DNA of 27,782 bases from Gnetum montanum (GCA_015680685.1 MNCI01004871.1:663370-691151); one strand, 5' to 3'. Numbered from the stretch's first letter, positions 1 to 10,090 are shown. Program-made: numbers and translations. The notes: a model not told the origin generated them from the sequence alone.

Positions 1-427
1 GGAGTATTAACTTAGGAAGTTAGGAAGTTAGGAGATAAATATTGCTTTTGAAAAATAAATCCAATAATTTCATATAATTGTTTACAATTATAGCTTTAAT
101 AGCCTTTCATTTTGTACTTGTATTAAAATTTTGAAGAATGCTTATTGAAGTTCTTAGTGATTTTATAAACAAGGTGATAACATAATATCTACCTTGGCAT
201 AAATGTTGCTGGTACCTTAATCCTAAATAATTCATGTGCACTTTCACCTGTATGAAAATGGCTAGAAAATTTAAATTTGAAATATCAAGCCCGAATGTGA
301 AGGCGTCAGGCCTGGAACTACCAGCAACTAATTCAAATTATCTTGCCCTACCGAAAATCATTACCAACAACTGCCATCACGGGAGAAGGCTCAGCCACCG
401 CGTTAGGAAATGTCACCTTGTGTCCCG
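1..427. other. AT-rich stretch without recognised gene
   Basis: No supported gene, RNA or element is seen here. A 71-codon plus-strand ORF at 234-449 has no recognisable motif and overlaps the start of the GC-rich block that follows, so it is not called. The sequence looks like degraded intergenic DNA. Confidence 0.5.
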
Positions 428-1045
428 TAAGATTCTGCAACCGTTCTAACCTTCACCTCTCACAAGTGCTCTTCCGGTTTTGATGATTATACAGAAATTT
501 TGCAAGGTGTTTTATCCTTGAGCAAAGCAAATTCGTATCTGCCGCTGTCGCCATCGAAGCTGGCGTTGTCGCGCTTCAAGGAGAAGCTTCCGCTGGATCT
601 ATGAAACCTGGAACTGCCACCGTCCTCAGCGTACGCAGATGAGGCATCTCTGGATCGATCAAACCCTCGGTCACACCTGGAAACCCTATCAATCCCTGAT
701 GAGGTGAAGACTTGCTCCTTTGCCTGCTGGCTGTGCCTCCCTCTGCCAGATCTGGTCAAAACCGAGGTCGTAGCTGCCACGCACGCGACTGAGGCTTCTC
801 TTCCGTCTGTCGCTGACTTCTCATCTGCCGCTGTGCATCCTTCCGCCGTTGGCCATCTGTCCCCCGCTCACGTGTAGTTCTCCCTCGCAGGTTCTGGAAG
901 TATTCCTTGAGAATCTGGAGCCATTTTTGGCGATGCCGATGCCCAGGGTGACGCCCAAGCCCAAGCCGATGCCAACGTCTCTGATATTTTTGCTGTTTTA
1001 TTCGGTTTTTTCTGCAACAGAAACCTTCTCATCCTTTGTTAATTA
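428..1045 (+). pseudogene. GC-rich coding-like remnant, possible broken exon
   Basis: The base composition rises sharply relative to both sides, and CpG-bearing codons are frequent, as in an exon. Reading plus strand from just after the stop at 428-430, the frame is open to a TGA just past 600. It then stays open from there to a TAG at about 876, which gives two long open blocks separated by one stop. The segment beginning GFDDYTEILQGVLSLSKA weakly resembles the D-Y-x-E-I-F-G-G repeats of plant auxilin-like J-domain proteins, but I would not name it on that basis. A 97-codon minus-strand ORF at 487-780 is probably its shadow. A short Gln/Ala/Asp-rich imperfect repeat is encoded near 935-985. 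No start codon, splice sites or J domain are visible. It could be a captured or processed gene fragment. Confidence 0.35.
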
Positions 1046-1439
1046 AATTTACTGAATGAAATTCGAAACCTTTTGGTAATCCATTCATGAGGTCTTATGC
1101 ACGCTTCCAACTCTTAAGTGGATCTTAATAATCCATTATCCAACATTAGCGGGGAGTATGCTTTTTGCAGTAAATAATTTCATCCTTTGTTTGCTATTCC
1201 AATCTTCAATAAAGGCATTTTAATCTTGCTTTCCAAGAAGGCCTCAACATCAAAATTATTTACCAGTGGATGTTTCTTTAAAAATACCCATCAACTCACA
1301 ATTCTAAAATTGCAAATTTACAACCAGGGATTGTGCCAATTTTAAATAAAATATTCCAACTGTTCCATGGAATGGCCAAATGTGCCAACAGTGACGACAT
1401 TGTCTTTTATGATCCAAATTTTCTACAGATAATTGCATC
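1046..1439. other. unassigned spacer
   Basis: No ORF or repeat is supported. It lies downstream, on the minus strand, of the gypsy protease remnant, and may be decayed sequence of that same element. No reverse transcriptase motif could be read in it. Confidence 0.4.
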
Positions 1440-2422
1440 CATTATTGTTGTATGTGATACATAGAACTCTACATCTCTAAGTGATTTTGGCCTCATCTTC
1501 CTTGGAGATTTTCAAGGACAAGTCTTTAATCCAAAGCTTAGCATCCATAGTGCTAAGCCATGTTATTCCCATAATTATGGGAAATTTCCCTTAGTTCTTT
1601 TCCACACGGATGACCAAAAAGTTAGCAAGATAGAACTAGCCACTGATGATAGTGATAACATCTTCCACTTGTCCAAGTGGAATAGCAATGGAATAGTTTA
1701 CAAGTTCTAGATGAATGTTACTCTTCTTTAGTAGGGAAAGATTTTAAGACTTGTACATATTTTGTGAAATGAGATTTGCTCCTAATCCATAATCTAAGAG
1801 AGCCTTGAATGGTTTATGTTTTGCTATTTAAAGGTAAACTAAGGGACTTCTAGGATCTGTTCTCTTCTTGGGAAGTGCTCTCACTTTAATTTGATGTATT
1901 ATTGTTTATGTGAGCATAACAATTGTGACATTCTTATTAGTAGGTACTGGAAGCATGGTGTTCCTTTGAGGAGTGTGTGTGGATAAGGTAGAGTTAGGTG
2001 AAGCCCTATTCTTTGAACCTTTTCTAAACTTGTCCTCAAAAAGGATGTTTCCTAGCTTTTGGTTCACTTGTTATTACATCCTGCTACGTAGTTACTACCC
2101 TAGTAGTGCTCTTTAGTTATAGTTTTATTGGCAACTCTCCTTGCATGACTAGTGGTAGCACTAATGGTAGGGAGTTAGAAGTTTTAAGTAAGGAACTAGC
2201 TGCTGGTTGGGACATGTAAGAATTTGGATCCATCCATGAAGTAGTGGGTCGATGATATTTTGATGAATAGTGCATGCACTGAAGTATTGCCTAGAGAGAT
2301 TAGGCATTGAACATAGTATCCATAGGGATTAGGTTGCCTATATGGATACTGTTTTCTTGGTGGTTGCATTTCCCATACTTGTGATTGTTATCACTATTGT
2401 TGGTACTATTTCTGCATTTGAG
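1440..2422 (-). pseudogene. Ty3/gypsy gag-end and aspartic protease remnant
   Basis: The minus strand encodes a broken retropepsin-like region. At about 1805 down to 1745 it reads ALLDYGLGANLISQNMYKS, which matches the active-site loop and following helix of gypsy proteases, with the expected D-[ST]-G changed to DYG. After a stop, NIHLELVNYSIAIPLGQVED follows, and at about 1582-1557 a segment reads IIMGITWL, equivalent to the usual ILG-x-x-WL motif. Upstream (2200-2360) the minus strand is Pro/Tyr/Gln-rich (for example PYRQPNPYGYY), as in the gag tail before a protease. Several in-frame stops and frameshifts show it is dead. The outer gypsy-type element interrupts it at 2428. No RT was found to its left. 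Confidence 0.65.
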
Positions 2423-2427
2423 GATGT
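2423..2427. repeat. candidate left target-site duplicate GATGT
   Basis: These five bases directly precede the outer LTR start TGAAACACC. The nested element of the same family makes a 5-bp duplication, so this is the expected left copy. The right copy is not in the window, so the call is inferred. Confidence 0.35.
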
Positions 2428-2624
2428 TGAAACACCTTAAGGAAAATTTGTAAATTTTGCATGATAAGCCTTAATAGCCAAATTTGCAATGTAATTGATG
2501 GGAATTAAAAGGTATAAACAAATGCCTATTTTCCCATCTAAAATCCCACTCATAGCCTTGTTTTAGCTAAAGTTCCAACATTATTTAATGTGTAAAATAA
2601 AATTTGTAGCATGCAAGTTGTAAA

Positions 2625-2988
2625 TGTCACTTAAGCTAGCTTATAAGCTTTAAAGCTTATAAGTTGTAAATGTTACTTAAGTTAGCTTATTAGCTGTCAA
2701 TGTCATTTAAGCTAGCTTATAAGATGGAAATATCATTTAAGCTAGCTTATAAGTTGTAAACATCACTTAAGCTACCTTATAAGCTGTCAATGACATTTAA
2801 GCTTGTTTATAAGCTGGAAACGTTATTTAAGTTAGCTTATAAGCTATAAATGTCACTTAAGCTAGCTTATAAGCTATCAATGTCATTTAAGTTAGCTTAT
2901 AAGCTATCAATGTCATTTAAGCTAGCTTATGAGTTGAAATGTCATTAAAGCTGTAAATCCCATTTAATCTATCTTATAAGCTGAAATT
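2625..2988. repeat. 30-bp tandem repeat array in U3
   Basis: About eleven units of a 30-bp repeat with consensus close to TGTCATTTAAGCTAGCTTAT followed by AAGCTGTCAA. Units start exactly every 30 bases at 2671, 2701, 2731, 2761, 2791, 2821, 2851, 2881 and 2911. The first unit (2625-2670) carries a 16-bp insertion, and the last ones are degraded. Each unit contains overlapping palindromes (AAGCTAGCTT and AGCTTATAAGCT). All frames contain frequent stops, so it is not coding. Its position upstream of the TATA-like box fits a U3 enhancer-type array. Confidence 0.9.
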
Positions 2989-3130
2989 TTGGGCTGTGAA
3001 AATGTTGAATATGCTAGCATTTTCAACCCAAAAGCCAAATACATTAGATTATAAGCTACATATTTACGTTACACACAACTTGTAATGATCATATGAGCGT
3101 ATGAAACTATAATCGATGTAAATCACAACC

Positions 3131-3137
3131 TATTTAA
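3131..3137 (+). promoter_or_regulatory. TATA-like box (TATTTAA) of outer LTR
   Basis: TATTTAAGCC is the best TATA candidate downstream of the 30-bp array. The nested LTR has TATAAAACCCAAGC in the equivalent context (after a CAAATTTG-like stretch). Not a perfect TATA box; inferred. Confidence 0.4.
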
Positions 3138-3710
3138 GCCAAATTTGCAACCAATTTCAGGACTTTTTGGCAAATCAAATTCCCATAGAGATACAATAGA
3201 GTAGAGTTGTAGATTACACAGTCTTTCCAACACCATTTTTAGCATAGACCTCTCCCAATAACTAGATTTTCTAGCCTCATTTACAGTGCAAATAGTGAGA
3301 GAAGTAGTTGCACATCAAGTGCAGTATACATTGTCATTTGCAATTGAACTCCAAAGATGTTTTCTTGTTTTGGGCTTCTTCAGAGCTCTTGATCTATATT
3401 TCTTAAATTTATACTTGCATAGTGTTTTTTTCTACACTAATACAAAGTTTGTAGTTCTTTCTTTGCTTGTATTTAAATGTCTATTTATTGTACTTTCACA
3501 ATTTGCTCTTGAAGTCTTGCACATTGCAGTTTTTATTTTCCCTTTTTTCACTAAATACACTCACTACAGATTTTTAAGTTCATAAGAGATCTACCAGACC
3601 ATTTAGGATGCTCTAAATTCTTTTTTGAGGCCCGTACGGTTTGGGGCTAAAATTTTTTCCACAGGGATTTTTAGTTTTTCAACACCAAATTTTCCAAGCC
3701 TTACAATTTT

Positions 3711-3726
3711 TGGTGCTAGAAGGAGG
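3711..3726 (+). other. primer-binding-like site of outer element
   Basis: TGGTGCTAGAAGGAGG starts six bases after the LTR end. It begins with TGG, as expected for pairing with a tRNA 3' CCA. The same 16-mer is found at 7119 in the nested element at the same distance from the LTR. I could not assign the tRNA from memory. Confidence 0.65.
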
Positions 3727-4548
3727 ACCTTTGCTTGAATTCTTCGTCATATGCTAGCTAACTAGTTGTTGTATTTGCACTATTTCAACATTATAAGCTA
3801 GCTTATTTGCTAGTTTATTTACTATTTTTTAGCAAAGCTAGCTTATTTACCAACTTATTTACTATTTCTAGCTTATTCATGTGATATAAGCTAGCTTATC
3901 TACTAGCTTATTTACTAATTTTTAGCCTATTTACTTGCTATAAGCTAGCTTATCTGTAGTTCTTTGCCTTTATAAGCTAGTTTATTTGTTGGTTTATTTG
4001 TAGGCTTTTTCCTGCTTACATCAAACAAGCTAGCTTATAACAGGCTAGCTTATCTTAAGTTAGCTTGTTTTAGCCAAACAAGCTAGCTTAATTGAAGTTA
4101 ACTTGTTTACCCTCAAACAAGCTAGCTTACTTAATGCAAGCCTGTTTCACACCCAAATTTACTGGAGAAATTTTATCTTTCTCATACAATTTCAGGATAT
4201 ATGTTGAGGCCATTGCAGCTGCAACTTGTCATTTAAGCTAGCTTATAAGCTATAAATGTCACTTAAGCTAGCTTATAAGCTATTATAAGATGTAAATGTC
4301 ATTTAAGCTAGCTTAAATATGCTGTAGCTAAATACACTGTGTCCTTTTTACACCATTTCTTCTTACACTGTAGTTCCATGCCATACAATTTAATTTAATT
4401 TAATTAAAAATTTATTATCAAAATTAAAATTTAAAATAAAATAAATTAAAGCTTTCATCAACTTAACTAATTAATTAGTTTTACATATGTTATGCCTTTT
4501 ACCTCAACTATTCTACTGCACAACTTCGTTTCCATAGCCTTGAAATAG
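3727..4548 (+). other. leader between primer site and gag, rich in AGCTAGCTTA
   Basis: Untranslated leader of the outer element. From about 3785 to 4140 the word AAGCTAGCTTA and close variants recur irregularly, ending in a run of CAAACAAGCTAGCTTA copies. True 30-bp units of the U3 type reappear at 4227-4256, 4257-4296 (with a 10-bp insertion) and 4297-4316. A nearly pure A/T tract follows at 4388-4450. No ORF is supported. Confidence 0.6.
4227..4316. repeat. second block of 30-bp repeats, in leader
   Basis: Two to three units of the U3 30-bp repeat (TGTCATTTAAGCTAGCTTAT and following bases) occur here, outside the LTR. The match to the array at 2625-2988 is direct and near identical. Confidence 0.85.
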
Positions 4549-5566
4549 GAATCTACTCGTGTATATGACCCTAAGGACCTAGTCATAGCAGAGTATAGGG
4601 AACTTCTCAAGTAGTTAAGACTTAGTCCATTACATGTAAACATTGATGAAAAATACTATAACTTTATATGTGAAAAAATCCAAGCAGGTTTGCACATTCC
4701 ATGCAAAGAGTTTGACTCTAAGCATCACTATGAATTGACCTATAAGGATGGGAAGGAATACATTCCTTCACTACATGACCACATCGAATTATCTAGATTT
4801 TACATGCACTTATTAGCATAGTTAGTAAGTGTGAATGAGGATGGTGAAATTAGTGAAAAGGCTAGTCTAGAGTCTTCCTCAGAGGAGCAGGATGAGTTCA
4901 AAGTTGAATACGCACTAGATACGTTCATAGGGGACATTTTCCAATGATTTGTCTCAGAAGTGATCATGTTTAACTCTGTGCCTCTTATTTCAACAGTGAA
5001 GAAAACTTCTCCTATGACCTACGTAAGCTCAAGTTCCCAACCCTCCTCCTTGTTCACCTCACTATTCACATCTGCACTATAGCTATTGTGCCTCAACCTC
5101 CACTAGTAATTCCCTCTATGTCCTATTCTTTCATAGTGACAATTGGTCCTTCTCATGAAATACAAATTCCATGTGTGTCACATAATCCATTTGTTTCTAG
5201 CAACCCCTTTGTTTCTCATACCCCAATGCAAACCTCATTTCCTGTGTTTAATCCTCCCATAGCAGTAGTCACAAGACCTCTCCTATCTATATTGTTGCCC
5301 ATTTTACAACAACTAGTCATTTAACAACAATAGGTGCAATCATCAGGAGCTCCACAAGGCTTGGATCAAGTCTTCCAACTAATCAAAGACCTTATTGAGA
5401 AGCTGCAAAAACTCGAGGCTAGTACAACACAAATGGTAAAGGTTATGGACTTCTCCTAGCATGATCCCATTAGCCTTAACATTTCTCAAATAACCTTACC
5501 CACAAGTGTGCCTATCCCAAACTTCACCAAATACAATGGTGCAAGAGACCCTAATGCACACCTTGT
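4549..5566 (+). pseudogene. gag remnant of outer element, first half
   Basis: Reads VYDPKDLVIAEYRELLK, then a stop, then EKYYNFICEKIQAGLHIP and YKDGKEYIPSLHDHIELSRF. These align with YGPKNLAVIERRQLLRQR, EEFYNFLFPKIQAFLSIP and DGKEYIPSHYDQI of the nested gag. A Ser/Pro-rich linker (about 4970-5330) follows. Next comes APQGLDQVFQLIKDLIEKLQ, then IPNFTKYNGARDPNAHLV, which is interrupted at 5566 by the nested insertion. The gene resumes at 20704 with the same codons. The original start codon is not recognisable, and stops such as those at 4614 and 4819 break the frame. It is the structural capsid gene of the element. Confidence 0.75.
5562..5566. repeat. left target-site duplicate CTTGT of nested element
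   Basis: CTTGT occurs immediately before TGAAACACC (5567) and again immediately after the 3' LTR end at 20703. It falls in the gag codons for His-Leu-Val. Removing 5567-20708 rejoins the gag reading frame, which supports the boundaries. Confidence 0.9.
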
Positions 5567-6000
5567 TGAAACACCATCACCATCAACATTGCATGTTGTA
5601 ACCTTTGTAGGCTTCAGCTCATGAAACCTGAGGCTAAACTTTCATTGTAAATGTGAAGATTGTAATCCATGAGGTGCAATTTCACATGTCTTAGCTTTTA
5701 AGGTTGAAAAATGCTTCATAAGTGGGCAAAGCCTCAACCCCCAAGTAAAAAAAGCCACATTATGTCTATATTTGGGCTTAAGGTGTTAAAAATACCTTTT
5801 GGATTGCCAAAATTGACATTTTCATGGGTTTTGTGGTGGGTATAACTATTTTTACATTGGAAACACCTGAGGGAAGGTATAACCCATCTACATCTAACAT
5901 TGGGTGACGTAACATCATCCATGCCTAGTGTGGAGGGTATAACTCTTACTCCCTAGTGTCGTTAGTACACCCCCCAATGTTGCACCTTCCCCCCAACATT

Positions 6001-6145
6001 ACTCTAGTGAGGGTCTAATGTTGCTCTAGTGTGGGTCCAGTGTTACTCCAACGAGGGTCTAACGTTGCTCTAGCGTTTCTCCAACATAGGTTCAACATTG
6101 CTCCAATGTGGGTGTTATACCCCAAGTGTGGGTGCCATACCCCTA
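6001..6145. repeat. 22-bp minisatellite in U3 of 5' LTR
   Basis: Units near GGTCTAATGTTGCTCTAGTG start at 6012, 6034, 6056, 6089 and 6111, that is at 22-bp steps with one 33-bp step. A related word, GGGTG-x-x-ATACCCC, follows. The 3' LTR has the equivalent array at about 19600-19710. It lies upstream of the TATA box. Confidence 0.75.
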
Positions 6146-6408
6146 GCATGGCCCATGTACCTCAACGTGGCTTTTGCAGGCCCAACATTGCTATTGGAAG
6201 GCCTAGCGTGGGTAAAATTCTTGCTTACTTTTTTTAGTAAATGAAATGGCTTTGATGCCATGGGGGTATAACACTTACCATACATAGTAACCCTACTGGA
6301 TTTGAACACCCACCACACTTGCATGTAGCTAGAATTTTGTTAGCAATTAAGCAAAATTTGTAGCAGCAATCAAGCAAATTTTGCAGCCAAATTTGTGGTC
6401 CGAAACTC

Positions 6409-6415
6409 TATAAAA
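6409..6415 (+). promoter_or_regulatory. TATA box of 5' LTR
   Basis: TATAAAACCCAAGCACC is conserved in both LTRs (second copy at 19998). It lies downstream of the U3 repeats and 442 bp upstream of the AATAAA signal, as expected for the transcription start of an LTR retrotransposon. Confidence 0.65.
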
Positions 6416-6856
6416 CCCAAGCACCAAGACCATGAAAGGGTTCCATACTCTTGCATTTATAGGCATTTTTTGCATTCAAGAGCTCTTGCAATCTTGCATA
6501 TGCATAGCTTCTTGAATCCTCAATGTGGAACCTTCATAGCCATTTTTACCCCCTTGAGATTGTGTGTGGTCTTGCACCAATGTTGAGCAACTTGGGCATT
6601 GAGACTCCCAGTGTGACTCTTCTTTGCAACTCAAAAACCCCCACACATCTCACCCCCAGCACCACCAATGTTGTAGATTTGGTAAGGATTGTAGCATGGT
6701 TTCACATTTTCAGAAATTGTGGAGCATCCAGATCATAGAGTTGACTATGGTATCCAAGGCTACATGTTTTGATGGATTCCAAGCATCCATCAAAGTGAAC
6801 CTCTTAGCATCCTTAGGCATCCCTTGTATACATTTCTAGACTCCCATTTATTTTAT

Positions 6857-6862
6857 AATAAA
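6857..6862 (+). terminator. poly(A) signal AATAAA of 5' LTR
   Basis: AATAAA in the context TTTTATAATAAAGTTTAAAG is conserved in the 3' LTR at 20447. It marks the likely R/U5 region. Confidence 0.55.
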
Positions 6863-7118
6863 GTTTAAAGTTTAGTTTTATTCTGCAAGTTGAATTTATT
6901 TTCTATATTTCTGTGCATTTATTTTCTTAGATCTACATTACATTTTCATTTTTATTTTTCTACCCCCATTTATATTTTCCAAGTCCTAGGTGATTTGTTG
7001 GATTGTCTAGGGTACCTTAGATTCTATTTTTTGGAGGTCCTTGGGATTTGAGGTTAAAGCTATTTTGTTGGAATTTTTGATTTTCTAGCAATTAAGATTT
7101 TCAAGCGTTATAATTTTC

Positions 7119-7134
7119 TGGTGCTAGAAGGAGG
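7119..7134 (+). other. primer-binding-like site of nested element
   Basis: TGGTGCTAGAAGGAGG begins six bases after the 5' LTR end, identical to the site at 3711 of the outer element. TGG fits tRNA CCA pairing. The tRNA species is not assigned. Confidence 0.65.
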
Positions 7135-7816
7135 ACCTCCATCTAAATTCTGCACCCAAACCTATTGCCTGTGTACCAACGTTTCTTGCAACTAAAAAGT
7201 TTTGAAATCTCTAAAATATTTTGTGCACATTTTATAAACCCTCGTTTTGGCTACCTAAACCAATGCTGAAAACCATCTCCCCTGCCACCAAAACCTAGTG
7301 TTGAGGTTGTAGGTAATTTGGGTTTTCAAAAATTTCATAGTAGTTGCTAGAAATTTGAAAGCCAACATTGGTGTCCTGCCAAAACCTCTACCCTTGTTTC
7401 TGAGAAAATTTTCTAGCAAGGCAAGCATTGGTGATTTTATCACCTAAAACCTCATACCCCTTTGTTGTGAAAATTTCACAGCAAAACCCAACGTGGATGT
7501 CATACCCCCCTCAGCATGGATGTCATACCCCTAGATCATCCAAACCCCTACTGTGAAATTTTTCAGCAAAACCCACTTTCTTTTCAAAAAGAACATTGTT
7601 TTGGCCAAGAGGGGGAAACTCCAACATAGTGCAAGTGGGTAAGATAATTGTTGACACCTTACTCCCTTACCCTCCTCCCTTTCCATTTATAGTAAACTAC
7701 ACCATTGAAAAACCAAACTTGCTAAGAGTTTTACTAAAAATAGTAAGAAGTCAAAAAAACATCTTTTGACAATGTCTTTTAGCATATAAACTGTACTACA
7801 CCTTAACCTGTTGAAC
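7135..7816 (+). other. leader of nested element, first copy
   Basis: Untranslated region before the first gag copy. It includes the words GTGGATGTCATACCCCCCTC and CAGCATGGATGTCATACCCC at 7494-7533, the seed of the minisatellite expanded at 9927-10090. It also has a G-rich AAGAGGGGGAAACT stretch at 7609. A 62-codon minus ORF here (7255-7443) has no recognisable motif. Confidence 0.55.
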
Positions 7817-9926
7817 ATGATATCCAACCAAGATGTAGTTTTTGTTTATGGTCCAAAAAACCTTGCGGTCATAGAACGAAGGCAATTGCTTAGGCAAAGA
7901 GGCAAAAACCTGAATTTTGTAATCATTAATGAGGAGTTCTACAACTTTCTTTTTCCTAAGATACAAGCTTTTCTCTCAATACCACGCTCCAAACCTGATG
8001 CTAAGTGTCAATTTGAAATCATATGCTGAGATGGGAAAGAATACATCCCATCCCATTATGATCAAATAATCCTCACAATCTTTTATGCACAAATGCTCAT
8101 ACAACTCTTAGAGGTTGATGAGTTTAGTGAGGAAATTAGCTTAGACGATTGACAAGAAGAGGAAGATAAGTTTGAGGCCAAACAAGAGCCAGATACCTTT
8201 ATTGGAAGTCTTTTCCAATCTTTAGCTTCCCAAACAACTACACCTAGCTCTGCATCTCTTACCTCATCAATGGGACAAGTCCCTCGACCCAAATCTCCTC
8301 CTATGTATTCTACCATGTTTGGGTCCACACCCATCATCACCACATACTATACACAACCCATGTCCCAATCCACTTTCTTTTTCTCATCAATGCTCTTTGC
8401 CACATAAATTAACTCTGTTTACCTAGCCTTGGTGATGTCTACCTTACCATCTCCCTTTATCATACTGGCAAGACCCTCATTGGGACCTCAAGCAACACAA
8501 GCCTATCAAACACCCTTTGATTCCTTTATACCACAAGTCCTAACTCATACCTCTTTCTCCTTGTTTAACCCACCTACAAAGTGGTCACCCAACCTCTTTT
8601 GTCCATATCAATACCCATCACACAACCCCAATTCTCACAACTTCTTCCTCAACCATCAACACAAGCATCGTAGCCCACGAGGATGCCCCAAGGCTTGGAT
8701 CAAGCCTTCCAAATGATCCAAGACTTGACCAAAGAGTTGTGAAAACTCAAGGCTAATATAACTCAGATAGTCAAGGTTCTATATTTCTACCAAGATGATC
8801 TTATAAGTCCTAAAGTGCCTCAAGTAACCTTGCCCACAGGCTTGTGTATTCCAAACTTCATCAAATACAATGGTGAAGGGGATTCTAATGCACATCTAGT
8901 TACCTTTTGGTTTGAGTGCCTCTTTTTGTAAGCTTGGCCTCATACAATATTGAAAATTTTTTCCATGTTCCTTAAGGGTAAAGCTCTACATTGGTATTAA
9001 ACCTTTCCTAGAGGTTCTATCTCTTCCCTTGAAGACTTGATTAATCAATTTTTCAACCACTTTAGATACAACTTGAAGACAGATGTCACATTGGATCAAC
9101 TAATGAAGATGAAGCATGGGCCACTTGAATCGGTCAAAATGTTCATTCAAAGGTGGAACTCAACACTTAATAAGATTCTAGAGCCTATTAATAAAACTCC
9201 CCTCTTGGCCATCTACAAGGGAGCAGTAAATGCCTTTATCAAGTCAAAGCTTTACTACCTAGAGCCCTGGTTGCTAAGCCAAGCCTTCTCATAAACTAAA
9301 AACATCAAGGAGGCAACTGAGCCAAGCAGCGATCTAGCCTATGTGGCCTACAAACATCAACATGCAAGGAAGGATAGGGATAAGACCAAGTAAGAACATA
9401 CAACTATGAATGTAGTAGCAAAAGACTCAAAACAAGAAGAGAGGTGGGGATTACCATCGTGCAACACATCTCAAGACTCATCAAAACCATCCACTTCTTA
9501 CATCCCAAATCAACCAAGACCAAACTTTGGGTGGAAGGATAGATCTAAGTACACTAGGTTACCTATGAAGCCCTTTGAGCTTTTAGAAAAATTGCTTAAA
9601 ATGATCATATATAACATAAGAAACTATTTGAGGAGGCTTGTAAGAGGCACGATCATCTTTGTAACATAGCTAGAGGTCTAATGATAGCTACCAAATATTA
9701 TCTGAAGCTACCAAAGGTACTTTAGGTTGGATAGGTATTATCATTATCATCAAATGGTTGGTCATAACATTGATTTTTTTTCTAGCATTAAAGGATGGTC
9801 TCCAGATGATGATAGACCACAAAGAGTTGGTATTGAATGAGCCCAACTCTCCAAGTGCTAACAATAACTCTTACACCATAGCCTCATTCATAGAAACCAA
9901 ACAATCTAACCCTTGTAGAAAATCAT
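7495..9926 (+). repeat. tandem duplication, copy A (leader plus gag)
   Basis: The 2.43-kb segment from GGATGTCAT at 7495 to AAAATCAT at 9926 is repeated directly behind itself (9927-12471). Both contain the leader end, the whole gag and its stop codons. The junction lies between the gag tail (ACCCTTGTAGAAAATCAT) and the leader minisatellite word GGATGTCAT. Confidence 0.9.
7817..9926 (+). pseudogene. gag remnant of nested element, copy A
   Basis: Starts ATG at 7817 (MISNQDVVFVYGPKNLAVIE). Readable in order: N-terminal alpha-helical region to about 8100, acidic stretch EEEDKFEAKQEPDTF, Ser/Pro/Gln-rich linker (8200-8670), PQGLDQAFQMIQDL and IPNFIKYNGEGD. Then comes the core that matches the plant retrotransposon gag domain: ALHWY-stop-TFPRGSISSLEDLINQFF, NHFRYNLKTDVTLDQLM, FIQRWNSTLNKILEP. 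The tail reads KYTRLPMKPFELLE and, near 9760-9870, LKDGLQMMIDHKELVLNEPN, the usual segment after the zinc-knuckle site. Stops (8026, 8934, 8998, 9292) and at least one frameshift near 8700 break it. Confidence 0.8.
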
Positions 9927-10090
9927 GGATGTCATGCTCCTCTCAGCATGGGCATTATACCCCCTAGTGTGGATGTGTGTCATACCCCCCTCAGCATGGA
10001 TGTCATACCCCTCTCAGTGTGGGTGTGATACCCTCCTTAGGGTGGGTGTGTGTCATACCCCCCTCAACGTGGGTGTCATACCCCTAAATC
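9927..10090. repeat. expanded leader minisatellite (GTGGGTGTCATACCCCCCTC)
   Basis: Six to seven irregular units, 24-32 bp apart, of the word GTGGATGTCATACCCCCCTC with variants (GTGTGTCATACC, GTGATACC, ATTATACC). The first leader copy at 7494-7533 has only two. The T-G-x-x-ATACCCC word also occurs in the U3 of this LTR (6112-6145). Confidence 0.8.

Larger units (their letters stand above)
2428..3705 (+). repeat. 5' LTR of outer element
   Basis: It begins TGAAACACC, as do both LTRs of the nested element, and ends in CCTTACA. Six bases later comes TGGTGCTAGAAGGAGG, the same boundary as in the nested element. The last 100 bases align with the nested LTR ends (GG-x-GCTA-x-A, TTTTC, TTCCAAG blocks). 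The 5' part is unrelated to the nested LTR and holds a 30-bp tandem array. A 99-codon hydrophobic ORF at 3286-3585 lies wholly inside the LTR and is taken as chance. The partner LTR is outside the window or lost. Confidence 0.7.
5567..7112 (+). repeat. 5' LTR of nested element
   Basis: Direct repeat of 19113-20703. Shared landmarks are the TGAAACAC start, the CATGTTGTAACCTTTGTAG block, the 22-bp U3 repeats, TATAAAACCCAAGC, AATAAAGTTTAAAG and the ending before the primer site. By eye the best-aligned stretches agree at about nine bases in ten, so the insertion is old. Short ORFs in it (5734-5922, 6031-6237, 6115-6324, 6395-6586, 6523-6738, 6624-6839) are not supported as genes. Confidence 0.9.

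Noticed and set aside
487-780. 97-codon minus-strand ORF, Arg/Ser-rich
   Set aside because: It mirrors the GC-rich plus-strand reading and has no recognisable domain; likely a shadow.
2625-2988. 30-bp repeats considered as a CRISPR array or as a 10-residue protein repeat
   Set aside because: Units are contiguous without spacers, and all frames have regular stops; the context is a plant LTR.
3286-3585. 99-codon hydrophobic ORF, possible membrane protein
   Set aside because: It lies wholly inside the outer LTR, has biased T-rich composition and no known motif.
3711-7134. Assigning a tRNA to the TGGTGCTAGAAGGAGG primer-like site
   Set aside because: I could not match the complement to a plant tRNA 3' end from memory with confidence.
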